Below are positions 1 through 8,518 of a DNA stretch of 64,000 nt, piece by piece (the first letter of the stretch is position 1; the number at the start of each line of letters is the position of its first letter). This stretch comes from Bradyrhizobium sp. MOS003. Lineage in GTDB: Bacteria; Pseudomonadota; Alphaproteobacteria; Rhizobiales; Xanthobacteraceae. A model generated the notes under the pieces. The model did not search any database and was not told the DNA's origin. It saw only the letters and a list, made by a program, of their open reading frames with translations. The position numbers and the translations under genes are program-made. The stretch lies in contig NZ_PYFW01000006.1 of the NCBI RefSeq assembly GCF_003020125.1, positions 124,001 to 188,000 on the forward strand, given 5' to 3'.

Positions 1-525
1 CTGGCGTATGTGCTGCTCTGCTACATTCTGGTCACCAATCTGATGCGCACGCGCGACGGCCGGGCGCTGGTGGCGATCCGCGACCATTATCTCTCCGCGG
101 AGATCATGGGCATCAACCTCACCAAATACCGCACGCTGTCGTTTGGGTTGGCCGCCTTCTTCGCCGGCATCGCCGGCGCGCTGTATGCGCATTACCAGCT
201 CGTGGTATCGCAGGAAGGTTTCGGCATCGAGCGCTCGATCCTGTTCCTCGCGATGATCATCATCGGCGGCACCGGCTCGATCATGGGCACGCTGATGGGC
301 ACCGCATTCGTCGTGCTGCTGCCGGAGTCCATGGAATTCCTGAGCAGCCATCTGAAGGGCGGCGCGATCGACAAGGCTCTATCGCTCAACAACAATCTCA
401 CCTTCCTGCGCGAGATCGCCATCGGGGTGATCATCATCGCATTCCTGATGTTCGAGCCCGACGGGCTTGCGCATCGCTGGCGACAGATCAAGGCATACTG
501 GAAGCTCTATCCGTTCTCGCATTGA
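1..525 (+). CDS. livM: Branched-chain amino acid ABC transporter permease, LivM family (5' truncated by window edge)
   Basis: This is the C-terminal 174 residues of an inner-membrane permease of the branched-chain-amino-acid/urea/aromatic-acid ABC family; the reading frame is open from base 1, so the true start lies before the window. The segment RTRDGRALVAIRDH followed by AEIMGINLTKYR is the cytoplasmic coupling loop typical of LivM, and it is followed by several hydrophobic spans (for example FGLAAFFAGIAGALYA and SILFLAMIIIGGTGSIMG). The stop TGA is 44 bases before the start of the periplasmic binding protein, and livF follows, which fits one transport operon whose livH and livG partners should lie upstream. 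The true substrate cannot be read from the sequence. Confidence 0.9.
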   Translation: MAYVLLCYILVTNLMRTRDGRALVAIRDHYLSAEIMGINLTKYRTLSFGLAAFFAGIAGALYAHYQLVVSQEGFGIERSILFLAMIIIGGTGSIMGTLMGTAFVVLLPESMEFLSSHLKGGAIDKALSLNNNLTFLREIAIGVIIIAFLMFEPDGLAHRWRQIKAYWKLYPFSH

Positions 526-569
526 GAACGGCAACTTCACTTAAAAACGATAAAAGGAGGAACCGACCC

Positions 570-1853
570 ATGAAGACCAAGTCCCTTTTGAGCACCGCGT
601 CGCTCGCGCTCGTCATCGCAGCTTTTTCCGCGGGGGCACAGGCGCAGATCGCGGTTGGCCACCTCGAGGATCGCTCAGGCGGCACATCCGACGTCGGCAC
701 CCCCTATGGCCAGGCTGTCGCCGACACATTCGCCTGGGTCAACAAGAACGGCGGCGTCGGCGGCAAGCAGCTCAACGTCGACACGAACGACTATGGCTAC
801 CAGGTGCCGCGCGCGATCGCGCTCTACAAGAAGTGGTCGGCGCCTGACAGCAAGGTCGCCGCGATCATGGGTTGGGGCACCGCCGACACCGAGGCGCTGA
901 CCGGCTTCCTCGCCCAGGACAAGATCCCCGATATGTCCGGCTCCTATGCCGCGGCCCTCACCGATCCCGAGGGCGTCAGCGGCAAGGCCAAGCCCGCGCC
1001 GTATAATTTCTTCTACGGCCCGAGCTATTCGGACTCGCTGCGTGCGATGCTGATCTGGGCAGCCGAGGACTGGAAGGCCAAGGGCAAGTCCGGCAAGCCG
1101 AAATTCGTGCATATGGGCGCTAACCATCCTTACCCGAACGCGCCGAAGGCCGCGGGCGAAGCCATAGCGCAGGAGCTCGGCTTCGAAGTGCTGCCGCCGC
1201 TCGTGTTTGCGCTCGCGCCTGGCGACTACAGCGCCCAGTGCCTGAGCCTGAAATCCTCGGGCGCCAACTACGCCTATCTCGGCAACACCGCGGCCTCCAA
1301 CATCTCGGTGATGAAAGCTTGCAAGACCGCAGGCGTTGAGATCCAGTTCATGGGCAATGTCTGGGGCATGGATGAGAACGCCGCCAAGACGGCCGGAGAC
1401 GCCGCCAACGGCGTGATCTTCCCGCTGCGCACTGCGGTAAGCTGGGGTGGCGATGCGCCCGGCATGAAGACGGTGATGGAAATCTCCAAGATGTCCGACC
1501 CCACCGGAAAGGTCTATCGCCCGGTGCACTACATCGCGGCCGTCTGTTCGGCGCTCTACATGAAGGAAGCGCTCGACTGGGCCGCCAAGAACGGCGGTGC
1601 CACCGGCGAGAACGTCCGCAAGGGATTCTATCAGAAGAAGGATTGGGTCCCGGCCGGAATGGAAGGCGTCTGCAATCCCTCGACCTGGACCGACAAGGAC
1701 CATCGCGGCACGCTGAAGGTCGACCTCTATCGCACAAAGATCACCGGTGCGACCGACGGCGACCTCAACGACCTCATGGCCAAGGGCGCGATCAAGCTTG
1801 AGAAGGTTAAGACCGTCGAGCTGCCGCGCAAGCCCGAACTGCTGGGCTGGTGA
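570..1853 (+). CDS. ABC transporter periplasmic substrate-binding protein (LivJ/LivK-like, Peripla_BP_6)
   Basis: A 427-residue exported binding protein. The ATG at 570 is chosen because a perfect AGGAGG (555-560) precedes it and it opens a signal peptide (basic MKTK, a hydrophobic stretch, cleavage near AGAQAQ). The mature part begins IAVGHLEDRSG and has the two-lobe type I periplasmic-binding layout, with the lobe-crossing strand near MGWGTADT. It sits between livM and livF, so it supplies ligand to this transporter. A PaaK-like acyl-CoA ligase lies about 2 kb downstream on the same strand, so an aromatic or other carboxylic acid is as plausible a ligand as a branched-chain amino acid; this is inference. 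Confidence 0.9.
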   Translation: MKTKSLLSTASLALVIAAFSAGAQAQIAVGHLEDRSGGTSDVGTPYGQAVADTFAWVNKNGGVGGKQLNVDTNDYGYQVPRAIALYKKWSAPDSKVAAIMGWGTADTEALTGFLAQDKIPDMSGSYAAALTDPEGVSGKAKPAPYNFFYGPSYSDSLRAMLIWAAEDWKAKGKSGKPKFVHMGANHPYPNAPKAAGEAIAQELGFEVLPPLVFALAPGDYSAQCLSLKSSGANYAYLGNTAASNISVMKACKTAGVEIQFMGNVWGMDENAAKTAGDAANGVIFPLRTAVSWGGDAPGMKTVMEISKMSDPTGKVYRPVHYIAAVCSALYMKEALDWAAKNGGATGENVRKGFYQKKDWVPAGMEGVCNPSTWTDKDHRGTLKVDLYRTKITGATDGDLNDLMAKGAIKLEKVKTVELPRKPELLGW

Positions 1854-1878
1854 GCCCGGTTCTCACCACACCCACACT

Positions 1879-1982
1879 GTCATCCCCCGCGAAGGCGGGG
1901 GATCCAGTACGCCGCGGCTTCTCCGTGAACCTCCGGCGTCTCTGGAATACTGGGTCGCCCGGTCAAGCCGGGCGACGACAGC
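1879..1982. repeat. Dispersed intergenic palindromic repeat (Bradyrhizobium type)
   Basis: The gap between the binding-protein gene and livF holds two strong hairpins: ATCCCCCGC (1882-1890) pairs with GCGGGGGAT (1895-1903), and GTCGCCCGG (1954-1962) pairs with CCGGGCGAC (1968-1976). Flanking arms GATCCAGTA and TACTGGGTC also nearly pair, so the whole element can fold into a cruciform. I recall the same sequence type scattered between genes in Bradyrhizobium genomes. Inside an operon it could act as an mRNA stabiliser or attenuator between the highly expressed binding protein and the ATPase. Confidence 0.8.
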
Positions 1983-1995
1983 GGAGTAATGAAGC

Positions 1996-2832
1996 ATGAC
2001 CGAAACCATCGAAGCGACACGGTCCCCCACCGCCGTCCCAGCGGCACCCCTCCTCGCCGTGCGCAACATCGAGGTCGTCTATGACGACGTCATCCTGGTG
2101 CTGCGTGGCCTCAGCCTCGACGTCCCCAAGGGGGCGATCGTGGCGCTGCTGGGTGCCAACGGCGCCGGCAAGTCGACGACGCTGAAGGCGATCTCGGGGC
2201 TGCTCAAGACCGAAGACGGCGAGGTCACGCGCGGGGAGATCCTGTTCGAGGGCGAGCGGATCAATGGCATCGATCCCGACAAGATCGTCCGCCGCGGCAT
2301 CTTCCAGGTGATGGAGGGCCGGCGCATCGTCTCCGACATGACGTCGCTGGAGAACCTCAAGCTCGGCGCGTTCACGCGCCGGGACCGCGAGGTCGATGCC
2401 GATCTCGACATGATCTTCACCTATTTCCCGCGCCTGAAGGAGCGCACGGGTTTGGCCGGCTATCTCTCCGGCGGCGAGCAGCAGATGCTCGCGATCGGCC
2501 GCGCGCTGATGGCGCGGCCGAAGATGATCTTGATGGACGAGCCGTCGATGGGCCTTTCGCCGCTGCTGGTGAAAGAGGTGTTTGCGATCATCCAGAAGAT
2601 CAACCGCGACCTCGGCGTCACCATCCTCCTGGTCGAGCAGAACGCACGCGCCGCGCTGTCGGTAGCAAGCCACGGTTACATCATGGAGCAAGGCAAGGTC
2701 GTGCTCGACGGCACCGCTGACGAGCTACGCGACAACGAGGACGTCAAGGAATTCTACCTCGGCGGCGCCGGCGACCAGCGCAAGAGCTTCAAGAACCTCA
2801 AGAGCTTCAAGCGGCGCAAACGGTGGCTCTAA
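1996..2832 (+). CDS. livF: Branched-chain amino acid ABC transporter ATP-binding protein LivF
   Basis: A 278-residue ABC ATPase. Walker A is GANGAGKST (residues 53-61), the signature LSGGEQQ begins at 157, and Walker B MILMDEPSMGL has its catalytic D-E at 181-182; the PSMGLSP after Walker B is characteristic of LivF. It energises the permease pair at the inner membrane. The C-terminus is a basic tail in which a short DNA direct repeat encodes KSFKNLKSFKRRK; this looks like a small local duplication. The stop overlaps the stop of the convergent epimerase gene by four bases. The ATG at 1996 follows GCGGAGTAATGAAGC, which offers GGAG as ribosome-binding site. Confidence 0.93.
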   Translation: MTETIEATRSPTAVPAAPLLAVRNIEVVYDDVILVLRGLSLDVPKGAIVALLGANGAGKSTTLKAISGLLKTEDGEVTRGEILFEGERINGIDPDKIVRRGIFQVMEGRRIVSDMTSLENLKLGAFTRRDREVDADLDMIFTYFPRLKERTGLAGYLSGGEQQMLAIGRALMARPKMILMDEPSMGLSPLLVKEVFAIIQKINRDLGVTILLVEQNARAALSVASHGYIMEQGKVVLDGTADELRDNEDVKEFYLGGAGDQRKSFKNLKSFKRRKRWL

Positions 2833-3980
2833 CCCAGCACCTGCTCCGCTTCCGTGACTGCGCAGAGAACATGATAGAACGACGACGCGGGAATGGTGTC
2901 GATCAGCGACTTGCCGTCGGGATCGAACTGGTCGTACCAGCCGCCCCTCACGGGATGGCTGAGATAATGCCGTTCGAGCCGCACCAGCGCCGCACGCGCC
3001 TCGTCCGCTGCGCCCGACTCACCGGACTCGGCCTGCGCGATCCACGCCTTCGCGATCTCGGTTTGCGGCCAAAGTCGGCGCGTGCCTCGGCTAATGTTGC
3101 CGATGCCGTCCCCCTCGTCGATCAGGCAGCCCGTGGCCTCGTCGCGATAACGCAGCGCGGTCGCAAGCAACTCGGCGCGCCGCTGACCGGTCGGGCATCC
3201 CGTGATGCGTTCGAAACCTTTCAGCAGCCAGACCCATTCCGCCTGATGGCCCGGCTCGACGCTGACAGGCTCGATCTTCGACCAGTCCTCCTCGAAATAC
3301 TCCGTAAGGATGCGCTTCTGCTTATCGTAGAGATTGGCGAGGAACAGCGCGAAAAACTCGCCGGCACGGTTCTGGAACGACAGATCGTGGGTCGCGTCGA
3401 AACACGCGATCATCGCCTCGAACAGATGCATGTGCGGGTTCTGCCGGCGCGGCAGCGAAACCGGAAGGCCTTCGTGCACGCCGCCATGCGGCGAGCGCAG
3501 ATGACCGTCGAGGAAGGCCAGCAGCGCGTCGATCTCGGCACGAATTTGGGCGTCCTGGTCGAGCGCGTAGACGGTCGCGAGCGCGAACAGGATGAAAGCG
3601 TGGTCGTAGGCATCGCGCCGGCCGTCCAGCACCGTCCCCTCCGGCGTCAGCCGGTGCACGTAGCCCGGCCGGCCGTCGGGCGCTTTGGCTTTGCTGAGCA
3701 GATGCTCCAGCCCCTTCAGCGCGATGGCGCGGCCCTCAGGGTACCAGCCCATTTGTGCGGCCTTGGCGTAGCAATAGATCTGGCGGGCCTGCACGAACAC
3801 GCGCCGCGGCGCAGCCGCATCCGCAGCGCCGTCGCGGTGCAGCCGGTCGATGAAACCGCCTGCGGCAGGATCCCAGCCGACGGTCGACCACAGCGGCAGC
3901 GCCTCCTCGATCATGCGGCGCTTCAGGCGCGCGACGACGTTCGCCGCCTCCTGCGCCGCCATGATTCCTTCGTCCGCCAT
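2829..3980 (-). CDS. AGE-family sugar 2-epimerase/isomerase (N-acylglucosamine 2-epimerase or mannose isomerase type)
   Basis: A 383-residue (alpha/alpha)6-barrel protein, a little shorter than usual for the family (about 390-420). Family motifs are visible in order: VFVQARQIYCYAKA (61-74), DAYDHAF (123-129), NPHMHLFEA (181-189), a histidine in EPGHQAEW, and a C-terminal PASSFYH whose His corresponds to the second catalytic histidine. The ATG at 3980 follows GGAGAGGA. Members interconvert GlcNAc/ManNAc, mannose/fructose or similar pairs; the substrate is not decidable here. It is divergent from the CoA ligase gene (86 bases apart). Proximity to two sialic-acid-like pathways makes a ManNAc-type role possible, but the rhizobial mannose-isomerase-like members of this family look just as close. 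Confidence 0.82.
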   Translation of the reverse strand: MADEGIMAAQEAANVVARLKRRMIEEALPLWSTVGWDPAAGGFIDRLHRDGAADAAAPRRVFVQARQIYCYAKAAQMGWYPEGRAIALKGLEHLLSKAKAPDGRPGYVHRLTPEGTVLDGRRDAYDHAFILFALATVYALDQDAQIRAEIDALLAFLDGHLRSPHGGVHEGLPVSLPRRQNPHMHLFEAMIACFDATHDLSFQNRAGEFFALFLANLYDKQKRILTEYFEEDWSKIEPVSVEPGHQAEWVWLLKGFERITGCPTGQRRAELLATALRYRDEATGCLIDEGDGIGNISRGTRRLWPQTEIAKAWIAQAESGESGAADEARAALVRLERHYLSHPVRGGWYDQFDPDGKSLIDTIPASSFYHVLCAVTEAEQVLG

Positions 3981-4066
3981 CGCGTCCTCTCCGGGCCTCG
4001 CCAATGTCCGTCTGTTACCCACGCCAGCGGCGGCGCGCAACGGATGCCAACACGGAAAGACCAGCC

Positions 4067-5290
4067 ATGACCGCCCATTACGACGCCCGCGAGACGCGCG
4101 AGCCAGCAGCGCGCGAGGCCGATCTGTTCTCCCGCCTGCCGGAGGTGTTGCGCGCCGCGGTGGCCGCCCCGGCCTATGCCGAGCGGCTGAGAGGTATCGA
4201 TCCCGCCGCAGTGACCTCCAGGGCCGCACTGGCGGGTCTGCCGGTCTTGCGCAAGTCGGAACTGCCTGCCCTGCACAAGGCCACCGCGCCTTTTGGAGGC
4301 TTCGTGGCAGCGCCCGCCGGCTCATTCGCCCGGCTTTTCACCTCCCCCGGCCCGATCTTCGAGCCGGAGGGGCGGCAGGCCGATCCCTGGCGGGGCGCGA
4401 GGGCGTTGTTCGCGGCCGGGTTCCGGCCCGATGACATCGTCCTCAACACCTTCAGCTACCATCTCACCCCGGGCGGCTTCATCTTCGACGCCTCCGCCCG
4501 CGCGCTCGGCTGTGCGGTGATCCCGGCGGGGCCCGGCAATACCGAACAGCAATTCGAGTTGATCGAAGCCTACCGCCCGGCTGGCTACAGCGGCACGCCG
4601 GACTTCCTGAAGATATTGCTCGATGCCGCGGCCAGTTCAGGCCGCGACGTCTCCTCCATCAAGCGCGCACTGGTTTCCGGCGCGGCATTCCCGCCCTCGC
4701 TCCAGGCTGAGATCAAGGCGCGTGGCATCGACGCCTACCAGGCCTTCGGCACCGCCGATCTCGGCCTCATTGCGTTCGAAACCGAGGCACGCGAGGGCAT
4801 GGTCGTGAACGAAGACCTGATCCTGGAGATCGTCAAGCCCGGCACTGGCGACCCCGTCGCGTCGGGCGACGTTGGCGAGATCGTGGTGACGTCGCTCGAT
4901 TCCCACCATCCGTGGATCCGGCTCGCCCTCGGCGACCTCACCGCAGCGCTGCCGGGGCCGAGCAAATGCGGCCGCACCAACATGCGCATCAAGGGCTGGA
5001 TGGGCCGCGCCGACCAGACCACCAAGGTCAAGGGCATGTTCATCCGCCCCGAACAGATCGCCGAGATCGGCAAGCGTCATTCCGCGCTGGGACGACTCCG
5101 CCTCGTCGTCACACGTCAGGACGAGACCGACGCGATGACGCTGAAAGCGGAAACGGCGACTGTGAATGACGCCCTGCGCGAAGAGGTTGCGGCAAGCTTG
5201 CGCGCCGTGACGAAACTTGGCGGAAGCGTCGATCTGGTCGGTGTCGGCTTGCTGCCGAACGACGGCAAGGTGATCGCCGATGAGCGGTAG
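4067..5290 (+). CDS. Phenylacetate-CoA ligase-like (PaaK family) AMP-dependent acyl-CoA ligase
   Basis: A 407-residue member of the adenylate-forming superfamily, PaaK branch. The core motif YSGTPDFLKIL replaces the usual Ser/Thr/Gly-rich loop, AFGTADLG is the adenine-binding region, GEIVVTSLDSHHPWIRLALGDL is followed by the expected hinge Asp, and TKVKGMFIRPEQI opens the C-terminal lid domain. It would activate an aromatic or other carboxylic acid with ATP and CoA in the cytoplasm. The start at 4067 is preceded by GGAAAGA; longer in-frame starts lack one. It ends two bases before the stop of the convergent carbamoyltransferase gene. The nearby Liv-type transporter suggests uptake plus activation of an organic acid, rather than a role in the polysaccharide cluster. 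Confidence 0.82.
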   Translation: MTAHYDARETREPAAREADLFSRLPEVLRAAVAAPAYAERLRGIDPAAVTSRAALAGLPVLRKSELPALHKATAPFGGFVAAPAGSFARLFTSPGPIFEPEGRQADPWRGARALFAAGFRPDDIVLNTFSYHLTPGGFIFDASARALGCAVIPAGPGNTEQQFELIEAYRPAGYSGTPDFLKILLDAAASSGRDVSSIKRALVSGAAFPPSLQAEIKARGIDAYQAFGTADLGLIAFETEAREGMVVNEDLILEIVKPGTGDPVASGDVGEIVVTSLDSHHPWIRLALGDLTAALPGPSKCGRTNMRIKGWMGRADQTTKVKGMFIRPEQIAEIGKRHSALGRLRLVVTRQDETDAMTLKAETATVNDALREEVAASLRAVTKLGGSVDLVGVGLLPNDGKVIADER

Positions 5291-5292
5291 GC

Positions 5293-6930
5293 TCAGCTCG
5301 ATTTCGACAGCCGGTAATTGCCGAGATAGAGCACGTCCAGCCCCGAGCAGAAATAAGTGTGCAACGCCTCCAGCGGCGCGTTCACCGTCGGCTGCTCGTT
5401 GATGTTGAGGCTGGTGTTGATCAGAACCGGCAACGAGGTCGCTTTCGCGAACTCGCCGATCAGGCGGCTGTAGAGCGGGTTGCTGTCCGCGTGGACGCTC
5501 TGGATGCGCGCGGTGTTGTCGACATGGACCACCGCAGGCATGGTCTCGGCGACCTTCTGATTGACCGGGAACGTCACCACCATGAAGGGCGCGTCGAACG
5601 TGTCCTCGAAATACTCGGCCTGGCGTTCGTACAGCACCGACGGACAGAACGGTCGGAATTCCTCGCGATACTTGATGGTGAGGTTGATACGGTCCTTCAT
5701 GCCCGCATGCCTGGGATCGGCCAGGATCGAGCGGTTGCCGAGCGCGCGCGGACCGTACTCCATCCGCCCCTGGAACCAGCCCACCGTCTTCTGTTCGGTC
5801 AAATCGGTGACGCAGCGCGACACGGGATCGTCGAGCAGTTCGAACCGCGCCCCGATCTTGTCGAGCGTCTCCCTTATCGTGTCGTTGGAATAGTCCGGTC
5901 CCCAGTAAGCATGGGTCAGCGGTGCGATGGCGTGGCCCGCCTCGGCGCATTTCATCATTGCGGCGCCGAGCGCCACGCCGGCATCATGCGGCACCGGTGG
6001 GACGTAGAGACGCTTCACGGACGGCTCGGCCGCAATCTCCATGTTCATCTTGCAGTTCAGCCCGACGCCGCCGGCGATACAGACATCACCGCAGCCGGTC
6101 TCGGCGATCGCGGAACGGATCACTTCGGTGGCGACGATCTCGAGCTGCTTCTGGCCGCTTGCGGCAATGTTGGTCAGACGCTGGTCGAGCGGCGCGCCAC
6201 GCAGCCGCCGCGGCCCCAAAATCTCCTCCATTTTCTCGGTGAAGATGCGCTCCTGCCGTGTCGAGAAATCACTGGTGAAGATCTCGGCGTCGCGCCTGCG
6301 CTTGTCGAGCTCGGGATCGAGCTCGTAATCGATGCCGTTCGGACGCAGCAGCTGGGCGAACTTGTCGAGATAGTCCGGGCTCCCATACGACGACAGGCCC
6401 ATGACCTTGTACTCGTCATTGGTCATCTGATAGCCGAGATACTGCGTAAGCATCCCGTAATAGAGCCCGAGACTGTTGTTGCGCGCGAACCGCGTCAGCA
6501 CGCGGAAGTCGTTGCCGCGCGCATGCGCGACGAGGCCGGAGCTGGAATCGCCCGAGAAGTCGAAACAGGCCACGGTCGCCTCCGGAAAACCGGAGCCATA
6601 GAACGAGCTCGCGGCATGACAGAGGTGATGGTCGTAGAGCTCGATCTTCGGGCTGTGGCCGAACTGATACCTGAAATATTCGGTGAGACGCTGTGTGTAG
6701 TTGGTGTAGGTCTTCAACGGCGAGCAGATCCAGTCGACGTCGCGCATGGTGATGCCTGCCTGCTTCAGGCAGAAGCCGATCGCCCCGCGCGGCAGCTCGC
6801 CGCGCGCATGTTTCGCCAGCGTGAAACGCTCTTCTTCGGCAGCAGCGATCAGCTCTCCGTCGCGCAGTAAAACCGCCGCACCGTCGTGATGCCCGTGCTT
6901 GATCCCCGAGCTGATTCCGATCACATACAT
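5293..6930 (-). CDS. NodU/TobZ-family O-carbamoyltransferase
   Basis: A 545-residue, full-length carbamoyltransferase. It starts MYVIGISSGIKHGHHDGAAV, with the ASKHA fold entry and HDGAAVL; the metal-binding histidines lie in HHLCHA (101-106), followed by FDFSGDSSSG and later GGVGLNCKMN. The C-terminal domain contains GRMEYGPRALGNRSIL and NTSLNINEQP, both diagnostic for the family. The enzyme makes carbamoyl-AMP from carbamoyl phosphate and ATP and transfers the carbamoyl group to a hydroxyl, typically of a sugar or nodulation factor. It is divergent from cassette I (196-base shared upstream region), so it probably decorates the glycan made there. The ATG at 6930 is preceded by GAGGGG at somewhat long spacing. 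Confidence 0.9.
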   Translation of the reverse strand: MYVIGISSGIKHGHHDGAAVLLRDGELIAAAEEERFTLAKHARGELPRGAIGFCLKQAGITMRDVDWICSPLKTYTNYTQRLTEYFRYQFGHSPKIELYDHHLCHAASSFYGSGFPEATVACFDFSGDSSSGLVAHARGNDFRVLTRFARNNSLGLYYGMLTQYLGYQMTNDEYKVMGLSSYGSPDYLDKFAQLLRPNGIDYELDPELDKRRRDAEIFTSDFSTRQERIFTEKMEEILGPRRLRGAPLDQRLTNIAASGQKQLEIVATEVIRSAIAETGCGDVCIAGGVGLNCKMNMEIAAEPSVKRLYVPPVPHDAGVALGAAMMKCAEAGHAIAPLTHAYWGPDYSNDTIRETLDKIGARFELLDDPVSRCVTDLTEQKTVGWFQGRMEYGPRALGNRSILADPRHAGMKDRINLTIKYREEFRPFCPSVLYERQAEYFEDTFDAPFMVVTFPVNQKVAETMPAVVHVDNTARIQSVHADSNPLYSRLIGEFAKATSLPVLINTSLNINEQPTVNAPLEALHTYFCSGLDVLYLGNYRLSKSS

Positions 6931-7042
6931 GTCGCGTAGACCCCTCGGGAGCCTTCTACAGAAACCGCGGCCAATGTAAATCGGCTCGGGCGGACTGGAG
7001 CGCTTGACGCCGGCCATTTTGGCCCGATGCCGCCGGGCGCAG

Positions 7043-7160
7043 GAACCTTGCATCGCCCCTGCCGCTCCCGTATTACCAACCTTGCTGCGATATGGCCTGG
7101 AATTGGCCCTTCCTGGACCCCAAAACGTGCTTGAACGAACCCTCGTCACCATCGCCGAGA
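7043..7160 (+). repeat. Upstream element copy A: duplicated promoter-proximal sequence before cassette I
   Basis: Two blocks here recur upstream of the methyltransferase gene at 17803. Block 1 (about 7043-7078) contains CCTTGCAT, then CTGCCGCTCCCGTATTACC; block 2 (about 7094-7140) contains GGCCTGGAA, then TTCCTGGACCC and CGTGCTTGAACGA. In the other copy (17628-17766) the same words occur in the same order and orientation with a longer gap between blocks. The similarity runs a few codons into the kinase gene, past its proposed GTG start at 7127. It may be a shared promoter/leader or the footprint of a local duplication. Confidence 0.55.
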
Positions 7161-8503
7161 CCGAGACCATTGAGGAAGCCTTCCGGCGCCTGAATGCGAA
7201 CATGCTCGGCATCCTGTTCGCACAGGACGCGAGCGGACGGATCGTTGGCGCCGTGACTGACGGAGACATCCGCAGGCGCATGCTCGCCGGGACCACGATC
7301 CAGGACCGGGTCGCGACCTGCATCAATCGCAACTTCGTCTCGGCCAGGGCCGGCGGCCCGCGCGAGCAGGTCCTCAAATTGCTCGATCAGCGCGTGCACG
7401 TGGTGCCGATCCTCGATGGCGAAGGACGGCTCGTCGAAGTGTTCAGCCGCGAGCTGTTCAACCTGTCCGAAGAGAGCGAAGTGTTCGCGCGCGCCCGCTC
7501 GCCGGTTCGGATCAGCTTCTCCGGCGGCGGCACCGACCTGACGCACTATTTCGTCGAGAATGACGGCGGCGCGGTAATCAACGCCACGATCAAGATGTAC
7601 GCTCACGCGACGTTGCGGCGCCGGAGCGATTCCAGCATCCGGATCTATTCGCACGATTTCCGCAGCACGATCGAGGCCGACAATCTCGCGGCGCTCGGAA
7701 CGGACGGAGATCTTGCGCTGATCAAGTCCGTCGTGCGCCTGATCAAGCCGACTTTCGGGTTCGAGCTCGAGGTCTCCGCCGACTTCCCGGTCGGCTCGGG
7801 CCTCGGCGGATCGGCGGTGGTCACATCCGCCATCATCGGCTGCTTCAACGAATTCCGCGGCGACCAGTGGGACCGCCACGAGATCGCGGAGATGGCGTTC
7901 CAGGCCGAGCGGCTGATGCTCAACATCCCAGGCGGCTGGCAGGACCAGTACGCCACCGTGTTCGGCGGCTTCAATCACATGGAGTTCTTCTCCGACCAGA
8001 ACACCATCGTGCCGCTTCGCCTCGACCCCAACATCATCGCCGAGCTCGAGGAGAGCCTGGTGCTCTGCTACACGGGCTCGGGCCGCGATTCCGGCGCCAT
8101 CCACCGCGACCAGAAAGCACAGCACGAGACCAGCGATGCCGTCGCCGCAGCCGCCAAGCAGAAGGAAGTGACGCGCGACATAAGGCGGCATCTCCTGCGC
8201 GGACAGCTCCTGGAATGCGGCCGGCTGATCGACGAGGCCTGGCACGCCAAGCGGAAGCTGAGCTCGAAGATCTCGTCGGACGCGATCGATGCGATCTACG
8301 ATTTCGCCAAACAGCACGGCGCGGTCGGCGGCAAGCTGCTGGGCGCAGGTGGCGGCGGCTACTTCCTGTTCTTCGTACGTCCGTTCGAGCGCTACCAGCT
8401 CATCGCTGCGCTGGAACAGCAGGGACACAGCTGTTCGCGCATCATGTTCGAAGAGAACGGGCTGCGAACGTGGAAGTCGCGTTTTCCCGCGCGATTTGCC
8501 TGA
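7127..8503 (+). CDS. CBS-domain-regulated GHMP sugar kinase (heptose 1-kinase HddA-like)
   Basis: A 458-residue protein from the GTG at 7127; longer in-frame starts (for example 7004) add only sequence that looks non-coding. Residues about 8-110 form a CBS pair (GAVTDGDIRRRML is the typical core), and 121-458 a GHMP kinase: SPVRISFSGGGTDL (125-138), the phosphate loop PVGSGLGGSA (221-230) and the C-terminal GKLLGAGGGGYFLFF. The SFSGGGTDL entry is closest to D-glycero-D-manno-heptose-7-phosphate 1-kinases and fucose/heptose kinases. It is the first gene of cassette I, 15 bases before the NeuB-fusion gene. The CBS pair implies allosteric control by a nucleotide. The exact sugar is unknown; a heptose phosphate is the best guess. 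Confidence 0.82.
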   Translation: MLERTLVTIAETETIEEAFRRLNANMLGILFAQDASGRIVGAVTDGDIRRRMLAGTTIQDRVATCINRNFVSARAGGPREQVLKLLDQRVHVVPILDGEGRLVEVFSRELFNLSEESEVFARARSPVRISFSGGGTDLTHYFVENDGGAVINATIKMYAHATLRRRSDSSIRIYSHDFRSTIEADNLAALGTDGDLALIKSVVRLIKPTFGFELEVSADFPVGSGLGGSAVVTSAIIGCFNEFRGDQWDRHEIAEMAFQAERLMLNIPGGWQDQYATVFGGFNHMEFFSDQNTIVPLRLDPNIIAELEESLVLCYTGSGRDSGAIHRDQKAQHETSDAVAAAAKQKEVTRDIRRHLLRGQLLECGRLIDEAWHAKRKLSSKISSDAIDAIYDFAKQHGAVGGKLLGAGGGGYFLFFVRPFERYQLIAALEQQGHSCSRIMFEENGLRTWKSRFPARFA

Positions 8504-8518
8504 CGCAGTGAGACGAGA

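Noticed and set aside
675..1703. A 342-codon minus-strand frame over the binding-protein gene
   Set aside because: No domain or start signal; the plus strand encodes a secreted binding protein with a clear ribosome-binding site.
2823..4070. A long plus-strand open frame over the epimerase gene
   Set aside because: The minus-strand frame carries all AGE-family motifs; the plus frame is an Arg/Leu-rich shadow.
5359..6870. A 503-codon plus-strand frame over the carbamoyltransferase gene
   Set aside because: Antisense shadow; the minus strand shows every NodU-family motif.
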